Shown here piece by piece: positions 8,431 through 17,024 of a stretch of 64,000 bases of DNA; positions within the stretch are counted from its first letter, which is position 1; every line of letters begins with the position of its first letter. The notes below the pieces were generated by a model, which saw nothing but the letters and a program-made list of their open reading frames with translations, was not told where the DNA came from and made no database searches. Source of the DNA: Millisia brevis NBRC 105863 (GTDB lineage Bacteria; Actinomycetota; Actinomycetes; Mycobacteriales; Mycobacteriaceae); contig NZ_BCRN01000001.1 of NCBI RefSeq assembly GCF_001552615.1, positions 310,001-374,000 on the forward strand, written 5' to 3'. Both the position numbers and the translations under genes were made by a program.

Positions 8431-9327
8431 TCAGCTGCCGTGACAGATGTTACCCAGATATTCCGAGAGGTCGCTTCGAGTCGGATCGCCGACCGGGATG
8501 CGCGCATACTCCGGTGCGCCGTCGCCGAAGGCGATCCACACGGGGAAAACGAATGGCTTCTTCGAATCCGCGACGACGTGATCGGCGCAGGTCGCCGGAC
8601 CGATCAACAAGGGCACCCGAAGCTGATCGGAGTCGGCTTCCATTGTCACCGGCAATGGCTGCGCCGGATCGGAGACGACATTCCAGACCACCGATCCGGC
8701 CACCTCGTCGACTCGGATGGGATCGGTCTGCGCGGCGTCGCCGCGCCCGATCGTCAGCGTCGCGTGGCGTTGCGGGAAGCCGGTGGTCGGCACGCCTCCG
8801 GTCGAGTCCGCCGGCCCGTCGAGGGTGAGGGTCATCGAGATCCGTTCGGCGATCCGCTCCGCCGCGCATTCCTCGTTGTGGATGCGGTCGATGATGTCGT
8901 AGGGCTGAGCAAGCGGCACCGTCTCGGTAGCCGATGCGCCGGAGGCGTCGAGATAGGCCACCACCGCCTCGATCGGTTGGACCGAGGCGGCGCAGTCGGC
9001 AGTGCCGAAGGTGACCGGAACGTCGAGGCGCGCACCGGGGCCCATGCTCAGCGGCCGGTCGGAGGGCGGGGTCTCGGCGAATGCGGGCGATCGGAATTGC
9101 ACGGTCTGCAGCGTGATCGCCGCGTCGGAGGCATTGGTGACGGTGATCTGGAAGCGGCCGCCGCGCGCATCATCGTCGCGGCTGCGGTACGCCGACGCCT
9201 CGATCGTCCCCGCCGCCGGCTGCTCGGCCACCGACCCGTTCGCACAGCCGGAGACCAGCACCACCACCCCGAGCAGAAAGGCCCATCCACGCACCCACCG
9301 ACCGTACGTGCGTTTCGGCACGCTCAC
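8431..9327 (-). CDS. Secreted lipoprotein of unknown function
   Basis: The 298-residue protein starts GTG and has a basic n-region, a hydrophobic core (WAFLLGVVVLVSG) and a VSGC lipobox. The mature form would therefore be anchored outside the membrane by a diacylated Cys. The mature part looks like two beta-rich repeats with a conserved Cys pattern (CAAS, ECAAE, TCADH, NICHG). I do not recognise the family. The start is uncertain: a second GTG lies two codons on, a third lies just before the hydrophobic core, and no clear ribosome-binding site is present, so the message may be leaderless. It is divergent from the M20 peptidase gene. Confidence 0.72.
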   Translation of the reverse strand: MSVPKRTYGRWVRGWAFLLGVVVLVSGCANGSVAEQPAAGTIEASAYRSRDDDARGGRFQITVTNASDAAITLQTVQFRSPAFAETPPSDRPLSMGPGARLDVPVTFGTADCAASVQPIEAVVAYLDASGASATETVPLAQPYDIIDRIHNEECAAERIAERISMTLTLDGPADSTGGVPTTGFPQRHATLTIGRGDAAQTDPIRVDEVAGSVVWNVVSDPAQPLPVTMEADSDQLRVPLLIGPATCADHVVADSKKPFVFPVWIAFGDGAPEYARIPVGDPTRSDLSEYLGNICHGS

Positions 9328-9375
9328 CCGCGCTACGCGCGGGTAGACGTACCCGATCGACCCTAGGGTGAGGGG

Positions 9376-10650
9376 ATGGTGTCGATCGACGCGGCTTCCG
9401 AGGCCGCCATGCGACGGATCGTCGATGCGGTGGACGAGGACGCTCTGGTCGCCGACCTGGCCGCGCTGGTCCGGTTCGGGCCGGTGACCGGGAGCGACGG
9501 CGAGTCGGCGGCGCAGCGCTATCTCGCCGATCGGCTCGGGGCGGCCGGGCTGACCGTCGACCTGTGGGCGGAGGACGTCGAGGCCCTGCGCGCGGCGCCG
9601 GGCGGCCCGGGCGACGAGACCGACCGCAGCGAGTTGCTCGGGTTGGCGGCGGCGACCGGACCCGGTTTGCCGGGGATGATCCTGGTCGGGCACGTCGACG
9701 TCGTCCCGAACGGCGATCCGGAGGCGTGGACGGTCGATCCGACCGGCGCGACGATCAGCGGGGATCTGCTCTACGGGCGCGGGGCGGCGGACATGCTCTC
9801 CGGGCTGGCGGTCAACGTCGCGGTGGCGCGGGCGGTGCTCGCCTCGGGGGTGCGGTTGGCCGCCCCGCTGGCGGTGCACAGCGTCGCGTCGGAGGAGGAC
9901 GGCGGCTTGGGGGCGTTCGCGACGCTGCGGCGCGGGCATCGCGGCGGCGCAGCGGTGATCACCGAACCCACCGACGGGCGCCTGGTGGTGGCGTCGGCGG
10001 GGGCGTTGACCTTCCGGCTCGAGGTGCCGGGCCGCGCGGCGCACGGCAGCAACCGGCTCGACGGGGTCAGCGCGTTGGAGGTCTTCGAGCGGGTGCACCG
10101 GGCGTTGCGGGATCTGGAGGAGCGCCGCAACGCCGGCGGGGACGCCCGCTTCGGCGGTAACCCGCTGCCCTATGCGCTGTCGATCGGCATGGTGCGGGCG
10201 GGTGAATGGGCGAGCACGGTGCCCGATCTGGTGGTCGCCGACGGCCGCTACGGGGTGCGCATCGGGGAGGATCCGGCGGCCGCGCGGGCGGAGTTCGAGC
10301 AGGTGGTGGCCGGTCTGGGCGCCGTCGATCCGTGGCTGCGGGAGCACCCGGTGGGCGTGACGTGGCCCGGCGGTCAGTTCGCCTCCGGATCGGTCGACGA
10401 CGGGCACCCACTGATCGGCGAGGTCGCCGACGCGGTGGCGACGGTCCGCGGGGAAAGCCCGCAGTTGGTGGCGGCACCGTACGGCAGCGACCAGCGGCAC
10501 TACACCGCCGCCGGAGTTCCGACGGTGCTGTACGGGCCCGGCGCGCTCACCGACGCGCACGCCCCGGACGAAAAGGTGTCGCTGGCGGACACGTTGGCGG
10601 TCGCGCGGACCCTCGCTGTGCTGGTCGCGCGGCGCTGCGGGGCGCACTGA
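9376..10650 (+). CDS. M20 family metallopeptidase (ArgE/DapE/CPG2-like)
   Basis: This 424-residue di-zinc amidohydrolase has the ordered metal ligands of the family: His in GHVDVVPNG, the bridging Asp in GRGAADMLSG, Glu-Glu in SEEDGG, a ligand in ITEPTD, and the late His in DAHAPDE. The dimerisation lid (AAHGSNRLDG) lies between. Members hydrolyse N-acyl amino acids or small peptides; the substrate is not evident. The ATG overlaps a GGTGAGGGG ribosome-binding site. Only 48 bp separates it from the divergent lipoprotein gene. Confidence 0.9.
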   Translation: MVSIDAASEAAMRRIVDAVDEDALVADLAALVRFGPVTGSDGESAAQRYLADRLGAAGLTVDLWAEDVEALRAAPGGPGDETDRSELLGLAAATGPGLPGMILVGHVDVVPNGDPEAWTVDPTGATISGDLLYGRGAADMLSGLAVNVAVARAVLASGVRLAAPLAVHSVASEEDGGLGAFATLRRGHRGGAAVITEPTDGRLVVASAGALTFRLEVPGRAAHGSNRLDGVSALEVFERVHRALRDLEERRNAGGDARFGGNPLPYALSIGMVRAGEWASTVPDLVVADGRYGVRIGEDPAAARAEFEQVVAGLGAVDPWLREHPVGVTWPGGQFASGSVDDGHPLIGEVADAVATVRGESPQLVAAPYGSDQRHYTAAGVPTVLYGPGALTDAHAPDEKVSLADTLAVARTLAVLVARRCGAH

Positions 10651-10739
10651 GCCGAACGGTGAACCAGTCGCAGGTTGGCGTCCGGCGGCAAGACTTCCGT
10701 CGGTGCGTCTGGGACAATCGTCCCGGAGGAGGCAGAGTC

Positions 10740-11231
10740 ATGGCGTTCAGGGGCGAGGTGCTTTCGGTTGCAGCATTGCTGGATGCTGCCCGTGCCACGC
10801 CCGAGACCGCGCCCGATTCGAGTGTCGACGTGCGGCACACCGCCGCGCAGAACGCCTCCGTCTGCCACACACTCCTGGCAGATGGCCAGGGCCTGGATGA
10901 GTGCTGGCGATTCGCCATTCTCCAAACACTGGACGACTACACTTCCGCCCTGCGAAGAGGCGGCCCCGCGCGTGCAGCCGAGGTGTTCACCGAGGAACCG
11001 CGCCGGACGGCCGCAGCAGAAGTCGATGCAGCGTTCGCCGCGCTTGCCGACTACCTCGCCGAGCGGGATGGATGGCAGGTACCTGCCTGGGCACAAGATT
11101 CATCACGTCGCACCTCCATCTGGTATCCGGCGGTGCCGGCGATCTTCCGGGACGAGGCGGACCGAGACAGTCCCGAAGCCTTCCGGCGGCGTGGGATTCT
11201 CATTACTTCCCGCTCCCTGGCGAGGGCATGA
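10740..11231 (+). CDS. Conserved hypothetical partner of a nucleotidyltransferase-like gene
   Basis: This is a 163-residue soluble protein with a GGAGGAGG ribosome-binding site. The C-terminus (a DGW.VPAW segment, then FRRRGILITSRSLARA) is a pattern I recall from small actinobacterial proteins encoded just before nucleotidyltransferase-like DUF6036 genes. The next ATG overlaps its TGA (ATGACC over TGA), so the two are translationally coupled. The layout resembles a two-gene toxin-antitoxin module with the first gene as antitoxin, but no DNA-binding motif is recognisable and the role is inference. Confidence 0.75.
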   Translation: MAFRGEVLSVAALLDAARATPETAPDSSVDVRHTAAQNASVCHTLLADGQGLDECWRFAILQTLDDYTSALRRGGPARAAEVFTEEPRRTAAAEVDAAFAALADYLAERDGWQVPAWAQDSSRRTSIWYPAVPAIFRDEADRDSPEAFRRRGILITSRSLARA

Positions 11232-11792
11232 CCGGAAGCGGACCACTCGATGCCGACGGGGTACGCGCCCTGTTCGCCGAGTTGTCCGACCGCCTCGCAG
11301 CCGCAGACGTGGCTGCACAACTGTTCGTGGTGGGCGGGGCGGCGATGGCGCTGGCCTACGACCGTGACCGTCTCACCCGTGACGTGGACGCGCTGTTCGT
11401 CCCAGCTCCGGAGGTGCGGCAGATCGCCGAAGAGATGAGTGAGCCGCACGGACTGGAACCGGACTGGCTCAACGACGCCGCCAAGGGTTTCCTGCCGGGC
11501 GCGGACGAGCACCCACAAACCGTATTCGAGTCCGAGTCGCTGCTGGTACGCGTACCGTCACCGGAGTATCTGTTGGCGATGAAGCTGCATGCCTCTCGCG
11601 ACGATCGCGACCTCGACGATGCAGCGCTGCTCTTCAATCGGCTCGGCTATACATGCGCGCAGGAGTGCATCACTCTGCTCGCCGGCACCTACCAAACCAG
11701 CCCGGTCAGCTCCTGCCGCGCCACGCTACGTCGCCGAGGAGGTCGCCACACGCGCCCGGACCTACCGCGATACCGAGGAATCGAAAGAATAG
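11228..11792 (+). pseudogene. Nucleotidyltransferase-like (DUF6036-type) protein, frameshifted near its 3' end
   Basis: The first ~155 residues follow the nucleotidyltransferase pattern VGGAAMALAYDRDRLTRDVDALF (read in two halves: VGGAAMALAY, then RLTRDVDALF), then ESLLVRVPSPEYLLAMKLHA and a DLDDAALLF helix. After LLAGTY (about 11695) the same frame runs into unrelated basic residues and on across the next gene. The +1 frame instead gives PRYVAEEVATRARTYR and a stop at 11792, which looks like the natural C-terminus. A one-base indel between about 11697 and 11735 best explains this. It could be a true mutation or a sequencing error. Confidence 0.7.
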
Positions 11793-11812
11793 CCCCGTTC
11801 CTTCAGGTACAC

Positions 11813-13951
11813 CTATCCGGCGGGCGTCACATCCGTTCCCGATCCCTTGACCGACGCCTTGGCCCGGTTCTGCGGTCGCACCGCCCGGGTGCCGCGGACG
11901 AATCCGGTCACCGAGATCTCGGCCGACACCAGCGCGTCCTCGCCGGCGACAAACGGGTGGAACGCCACCCCGGCGCCGCCGCGCCCCTTGACGGGGATAT
12001 CGGCGACCTCGGTGACCTTCCAGCCCTTGTCCGAGATCGACAGGAGCGCCTCACCGTTCGCGCAGGACACCGGCAGCGCGGCGATCACCTCGTCACCGTC
12101 GGCGGCGAGCTTCACCCCGGCGACGCCGTTGCCCGCGGCGCCCTGCGGGTTGACCGCGGCCGGGTCGATGCGCAGGATCTTGCCGCGGCGGGTCACCAAC
12201 GCCAGGTGGTAGCCCTCGGGCAGTACCCCGGAGCGCAGCAGCCCGGTGATGTCCGGGGCCACCGGGATATCGCGGATCTTGAAGGGCAGGCCGCCGCCGG
12301 TGGTGAACTTGACCCGACCGTCGGTCCACACCGCCCAGCCCAGGCCGGAAGTGAGCAGCTCGCCGTGGCTGTCGGAGAAGACGCCGCGATCGTCCAGGCG
12401 CCACGCGGTATTGACCTTCCGCTCGCGCGGACCGTCGTCGTCGGCGCCGGTCGCCACCGGGGTCGCGTCGTAGTCGAGCACGGTGCGCCGGTCGAACTCG
12501 GGGCCCTTGAACAGTTTCGCGGTCGCCACCAGCTCTCGGTCGATGACCGTGCGCCGCGCGTCGGGGTTGGAGACCAGCTCGGTCAGCTCGGCGAACTCGG
12601 CGTCCAGCTTGTCGGCCTCGGCCTGCAGCTCGATCACGTCGAGCTTGGTCAGCCGGCGAAGCTGTAGGGCCAGTACGTAGTTGGCCTGTTCCTCGTCGAT
12701 CTCGAAGTGCGCCTGCAGGCCGGTGCGGGCCTCGTCGACGGTGTCGGAGCCGCGGATCACCGCGACCGCGGCGTCGATGTCGAGGTGGATCTTCATCAGG
12801 CCCGCCACCAGATGTCGCCGGGCGGTGACCTTTTCGAGCCGGTACTCGCTGCGGTGCAGCACCACCGAGTCCCGCAGGTGCAGGAAGGCGCCGATCAGCT
12901 CGCGGACATTCCACCAGCGGGGCACCCGGTCCTCGTCGAGGGCGACCAGGCTGGCGGCGAAGGTCGACTCGAGCGGTGTGAGGGCCAGCAGTTGGTCGCG
13001 GATCTGCTCGGCGTTGTGGCCGCGCTTGGCGGTGACCACGATGCGCAGCCCGTTGCGGCGGTCGGTGAGGTCGGACATGTCGGCGACCCCGGACATCTCA
13101 CCGGATTCCACCAGCGCTCGAATCCGGTCCTGCACAGTATTGCTCGCGACGCCGGGCGGCAGTTCGGTGACAATGCAGTTCTTGCCCTCGACGTTGATCG
13201 TGCCGCGAACGGTCAGCTGCCCGCGCCCGGTGGTGATGTATTCGCGCAGCCCGGCGGTGCCGACAACGGTGGCCCCGCATCCCCAGTCGGGACCGGGGAT
13301 CAGCTTCATCAGGGTGTCGTCGGTGGTGTTGGGCCGGGCGAGCAGTGCCCGGCAGGCGGCCATGATCTCGCGCGGATTGTGCGCGGGCACCTTGGTGGCC
13401 CAGCCTTCGGCGATACCGACGGCACCATTGCACAGCAGCACCGGCCATTGAGCGGGCAGCATCGTCGGCTCGGTCCACTCGCCGTCGAAGGTCGCCACCA
13501 TCGGCACGGCGTGGTCGTCGAGTTCCGCGGTCAGCGCGGCACCCGGTGCGGACAGCCGCATCTCGGTATACCGGTCGGCGGCGGGGATATCGCCCTGGAT
13601 GCGGGGGAAGGCGCCCTGCCCGTCGATGACCTTGACGCGCTGGAAGTCCGCGGCCATCAGCGCGGCGGCCCCGTACATCGAGGCGCCGCCGTGCGGGTGC
13701 AGGTTGCCGGTCACCGCGGAGCAGACCTTGGAGGACTTCTGCGGCTTGTTGCCGGGCAACAGCTTCGAGTCGTGCATCTGGTACAGCAGGCGGCGCTGGC
13801 CGGGCTTGAGCCCGTCGAACGCGGACGGGATGGCGCGGTCGCTGACGCTGTAGAGCGCAAACGTCAGCTGGTAGTGGTTCCAATAGTCGTCGGCGCTCTG
13901 GTCGAGCACCAGCTCGGGATTCTGCTCGGGAACGTCCAGGGTGGCGGTCAC
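11813..13951 (-). CDS. Type IIA DNA topoisomerase, GyrA/ParC-like subunit (TopoN/M-type)
   Basis: The 712-residue chain has the winged-helix and tower of GyrA/ParC (FDGLKPGQRRLLYQM, then HPHGGASMYGA), with the DNA-linking Tyr128 in AADRYTEMRL. It is about 120 residues shorter than actinobacterial GyrA, and the C-terminal beta-pinwheel has no GyrA-box (QRRGGKG), so negative supercoiling is not expected. The partner subunit lies 10 bp upstream in the same operon. A second type II topoisomerase of this kind (TopoN/M) is known from Mycobacterium smegmatis; assignment here rests on recognition of pattern and context. The gene overlaps neither neighbour. Confidence 0.88.
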   Translation of the reverse strand: MTATLDVPEQNPELVLDQSADDYWNHYQLTFALYSVSDRAIPSAFDGLKPGQRRLLYQMHDSKLLPGNKPQKSSKVCSAVTGNLHPHGGASMYGAAALMAADFQRVKVIDGQGAFPRIQGDIPAADRYTEMRLSAPGAALTAELDDHAVPMVATFDGEWTEPTMLPAQWPVLLCNGAVGIAEGWATKVPAHNPREIMAACRALLARPNTTDDTLMKLIPGPDWGCGATVVGTAGLREYITTGRGQLTVRGTINVEGKNCIVTELPPGVASNTVQDRIRALVESGEMSGVADMSDLTDRRNGLRIVVTAKRGHNAEQIRDQLLALTPLESTFAASLVALDEDRVPRWWNVRELIGAFLHLRDSVVLHRSEYRLEKVTARRHLVAGLMKIHLDIDAAVAVIRGSDTVDEARTGLQAHFEIDEEQANYVLALQLRRLTKLDVIELQAEADKLDAEFAELTELVSNPDARRTVIDRELVATAKLFKGPEFDRRTVLDYDATPVATGADDDGPRERKVNTAWRLDDRGVFSDSHGELLTSGLGWAVWTDGRVKFTTGGGLPFKIRDIPVAPDITGLLRSGVLPEGYHLALVTRRGKILRIDPAAVNPQGAAGNGVAGVKLAADGDEVIAALPVSCANGEALLSISDKGWKVTEVADIPVKGRGGAGVAFHPFVAGEDALVSAEISVTGFVRGTRAVRPQNRAKASVKGSGTDVTPAG

Positions 13952-13961
13952 GGTGGGTCTC

Positions 13962-15995
13962 CTACGTCAAATCCAGCGCGGAGGTGTCGACCATGGAGGC
14001 CACATCGGCCATCCAGGTGCGCCGCCCCTCCGGCGGTCCGCCGAACAGAATGTGGTGCAGCCGCTTCTCGTCCTCGTCGAGGTGTACCCGAATCACGGTG
14101 CGCCGCTGCGGGTCCAGCACGGTATTCCAGAAGTCGTCGGCATCCATCTCGCCGAGACCTTTGTTGCGCTGCACCTCGACCTTGCGCTTGGAGGAGGCCT
14201 TCAAGCGGGCCACCGCGGCGTCGCGTTCCGACTCGTCCTGACAGTAGATCCGCTCGGTACCGTCCTTGACCACGAACAGCGGCGGCAGGGTCACGTAGAC
14301 CATGCCCGCCTCGACCAGCGGCCGGTAGAAGTCCAGGAACATCGAGATGAGGCTGGAGTTGATGTTGCCGCCGTCGGGGTCGGCGTCCGAGGCGAAGAGG
14401 ATGCGGTCGTAGCGACATTGCTCGGGATCGCAGGTGTCGCGCACCCCGCAGCCCAGGATGCGCTCGATCGCGTCGAACTCGTCCTTGACCCGCGCCTTGG
14501 TGAGGGTGAAGCCGTACACGTTGGGCGGCTTGCCTTTCAGCGGGAACGCCGCCTGGAAGGTCGCGTCGCGGGCGGCCTTGATGGTGCCGAGCGCCGAGTC
14601 GCCCTCGCAGAGGAATAGTTCGGCGCCCGACCCGCGTCCGGTCTCCCTGCTGGGTAGCAGCTTCGGCGGCAGCGACAGGTTGGTACCGAGCCCCTTGGCC
14701 CGCGAGGCCGCCCGCGAGCGCGCCTTGGCACCCTCGGCGCTGCGGCGGGCGCGGGCCGACTCGAGGGCCAGCTTCGTCCACAGGCTCACCGCGTCGCCGT
14801 TGGTGGGGTTGGCCGCCCAGATCGTCACGCTGCGTGCGACATCCGGGGCCATCGCGACGTTGAGCGAACGCGATGACACCGCGGTCTTGGCCTGCGAATC
14901 CCAGGCGACGTCCGGGGCACGCGTGTCGACGGCCAGCGCGGTGACCGCGGCGAAGTCCTGCGGCTCGGGACCTTCCTCGCCCTTGGCCAGGCCCAGATCG
15001 CGGATGCGCGACGCCCGGTCGGCCAACGCCTCGGACAGCCCCTTCATCGCTGCGTTGAGATGCGACCCACCGCCGGGGGTGCGCACGGTATTGCAGAACG
15101 CGGCCACGGTGGCCGGTTCCGCCGGGCCGGCGCTGAGCGACCAGCGGAACGGGGTGGGCCCGCGGCCGGTGGTGTACTCGCCGCGCCCCTCCACCGTCGA
15201 GCGCACGCCGGGTACGGGGGTATCGCCGGCGGTGCACATCAGGCTCAGCAGCGCCTCGGTGCCCCACGGGCCGCTGAACGGTTCGAGCAGGGCGGCGGGC
15301 AGTTCCTCGCCGGGGCGCCCCTCATCGACGACGACCAGGTGCACCCCGGGAGACATCCGTGCGGCGGCGTGCGCGCGCAGCAGGACCTCGCCGATGTCCA
15401 CGCTGGTGTCGGGCACCACGGTCGGATCGAACAGGATGCGCACCGTCGTACCGTGCAGGTCGGGTTTGCGATTGCTCACACCGCGCAGTTTCTGGGCGTC
15501 CGCGCGGGTGAAGGGGGCCTCGGCGTCGAATTCCTTGCCCTCGAAGGTGCCGGGGTAGCCGCCGCCGAAGCTCTGCAGGTAGGTCTTGCCGGCGCGGCGC
15601 ACCGTCACGTCGGTGCGGGCGGAGATGAAGACCGCCGCGGCGGCGCCGATGCCGTTCAACCCGGCGCCGGTGCTCGCGGCGTCGGCGTGGGCGGAGAACT
15701 TCCCGCCGGCGCGGGCGGTGCCCAGCGTCTTGACGATGCCGTTCTTGCCGGTCACCGGGTCGGAGTCGACCGGCAGGCCGCGACCGTCGTCGGCGACGCT
15801 GACCGAACCGTCCGCATGCAGGGTGATCGTGACCTGCGAGCCCCCGTGGGCGGGGACGGCGACCTCTTCGATCGCGTTGTCGACCAGCTCGCGCAGGGCC
15901 GTGTTGAGCACGTCGAGACCCAGGTTGACCGCCGGCCGCAGGCGGGTGTGCTGGACATCATCGAGCTCGGTGATGTCTGCGGCGGTGTAACTCAA
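13962..15995 (-). CDS. Type IIA DNA topoisomerase, GyrB/ParE-like ATPase subunit (TopoN/M-type)
   Basis: The 677-residue protein has a GHKL ATPase domain (Asn40 in RELVDNAIEE, DDGRGLPV at 69-76, GLNGIGAA at 112), a transducer, and a TOPRIM domain with Glu464 in CEGDSALG and the Asp pair in SDADPDGGN (537-541). KGLGEMDADDFW near the end is the usual C-terminal signature. Departures from housekeeping GyrB are GDSALG for GDSAGG, DPDGGN for DVDGAH, and a GCGVRDTCDPEQC cysteine cluster (516-527). The start is TTG after a GGAAAGGA site; no ATG fits. It is translated just before the GyrA-like subunit. Confidence 0.88.
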   Translation of the reverse strand: MSYTAADITELDDVQHTRLRPAVNLGLDVLNTALRELVDNAIEEVAVPAHGGSQVTITLHADGSVSVADDGRGLPVDSDPVTGKNGIVKTLGTARAGGKFSAHADAASTGAGLNGIGAAAAVFISARTDVTVRRAGKTYLQSFGGGYPGTFEGKEFDAEAPFTRADAQKLRGVSNRKPDLHGTTVRILFDPTVVPDTSVDIGEVLLRAHAAARMSPGVHLVVVDEGRPGEELPAALLEPFSGPWGTEALLSLMCTAGDTPVPGVRSTVEGRGEYTTGRGPTPFRWSLSAGPAEPATVAAFCNTVRTPGGGSHLNAAMKGLSEALADRASRIRDLGLAKGEEGPEPQDFAAVTALAVDTRAPDVAWDSQAKTAVSSRSLNVAMAPDVARSVTIWAANPTNGDAVSLWTKLALESARARRSAEGAKARSRAASRAKGLGTNLSLPPKLLPSRETGRGSGAELFLCEGDSALGTIKAARDATFQAAFPLKGKPPNVYGFTLTKARVKDEFDAIERILGCGVRDTCDPEQCRYDRILFASDADPDGGNINSSLISMFLDFYRPLVEAGMVYVTLPPLFVVKDGTERIYCQDESERDAAVARLKASSKRKVEVQRNKGLGEMDADDFWNTVLDPQRRTVIRVHLDEDEKRLHHILFGGPPEGRRTWMADVASMVDTSALDLT

Positions 15996-16168
15996 CTGCG
16001 GGTCCTTTCCGGTGGCAAACCGCGCGGGGCGGCGTACGCATTCTGCCCTGGACCGCCGACACCGTGCGCCATGCCGCGGTGCGCGGCACCCGGCGCGTCC
16101 GTCTCATTCAACAGAAGCACAGGTCGAACCGGACAGCCACCGACGGGCCCGCAGGGCGGCGAACGGCG

Positions 16169-16199
16169 CGAGGCGGGCCCCACCGGAAGGCCCGCCTCG
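16169..16199 (-). terminator. Intrinsic-type hairpin after the cysteine hydrolase gene
   Basis: A perfect 11-bp GC stem (16169-16179 with 16189-16199) with a 9-base loop lies 24 bases beyond the stop of the minus-strand hydrolase. No U-tract is present, which is usual in actinobacteria. It isolates the topoisomerase operon from readthrough. Confidence 0.6.
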
Positions 16200-16222
16200 T
16201 TCCCGTTCGCCGTCCCGGGCGG

Positions 16223-16858
16223 TCAGCCCACGGCGAGTTCGCGACCCTGCAGCGCCGAGACCACCAGGTTGCTCTTGGGCAGTTCCGTGCCGGCGGCCAC
16301 GGCGGCCGTCCAGTCGGCGGTGGTCGCCACGGCGGCGAAGTTCGACTGGTAGAGCACCATCAGCGTGGTGTGCAGCTGCTCGGCATCGACGTGGCCGGCC
16401 TCGTTGGCCAGGTTGATCGCGCCGGTGGCGTCGGAGAGGATCTCGGCGGTGAACCCCAGACCCTCGGCTTCCACCGCGGTGGCCAGGTCGCAGTTGTTGG
16501 TCATATAGCCGACGATGGTGATGGTGTCGATCGCATTGGCGCGCAACCATTCCGCCACATCGGTACCGGCGAAGACGCTGCCGTAGTCCTTGTGGACGAG
16601 CTTCGGGGACGACCCGACGGCCGCCTCGACGTCGGGGTGCAGCGCCCAGCCCGCGGACCCCTCGACGAAGACCGGTGCGCCGGCGGGCATCCGATGCTGG
16701 ATCACGGCGATCGGGATATCCTGCGCGGCGGCGACACCGATCGCGGAGACGATGGCGGCCAGCGACTCGTCGCGGGGCGGGTACTGGATCTGGAGGGGGC
16801 CGGTGAAGTACTCCTGCTGAACGTCGACGACGAGGAGCGCGCGGCGCGGTGCGGTCAT
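16223..16858 (-). CDS. Cysteine hydrolase (isochorismatase-like) family protein
   Basis: This 211-residue Rossmann-like hydrolase has the family triad visible: Asp12 in LLVVDVQ, Lys90 in KLVHKDYGS and the nucleophile Cys123 in GYMTNNCDLA. The family includes nicotinamidases, N-carbamoylsarcosine amidases and isochorismatases. The substrate is not apparent, since the usual TDVC loop is replaced by TNNC. It is divergently transcribed from a GlxA-type AraC regulator across 166 bp, a common arrangement in which the regulator controls the hydrolase. Confidence 0.87.
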   Translation of the reverse strand: MTAPRRALLVVDVQQEYFTGPLQIQYPPRDESLAAIVSAIGVAAAQDIPIAVIQHRMPAGAPVFVEGSAGWALHPDVEAAVGSSPKLVHKDYGSVFAGTDVAEWLRANAIDTITIVGYMTNNCDLATAVEAEGLGFTAEILSDATGAINLANEAGHVDAEQLHTTLMVLYQSNFAAVATTADWTAAVAAGTELPKSNLVVSALQGRELAVG

Positions 16859-17024
16859 GGTGGGTTCTCCCGAGTTGGGCGATGCCGGTACTGCTTTCGG
16901 CGTTGTCGGGACCCATCCTGCAAGGCCGGCCGCCGGGCGACGAGTGGCATGGATGCATACTTTCGATGGTTTTGTGCCACCATGGTGCCGGGCGCCGGTG
17001 GACGTCCCCGACGCGGGAGGCGAC

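Noticed and set aside
11793-12667. Continuation of the nucleotidyltransferase frame to 12667
   Set aside because: Beyond about 11700 the frame runs antisense through the GyrA-like gene. The natural C-terminus is in the +1 frame ending at 11792.
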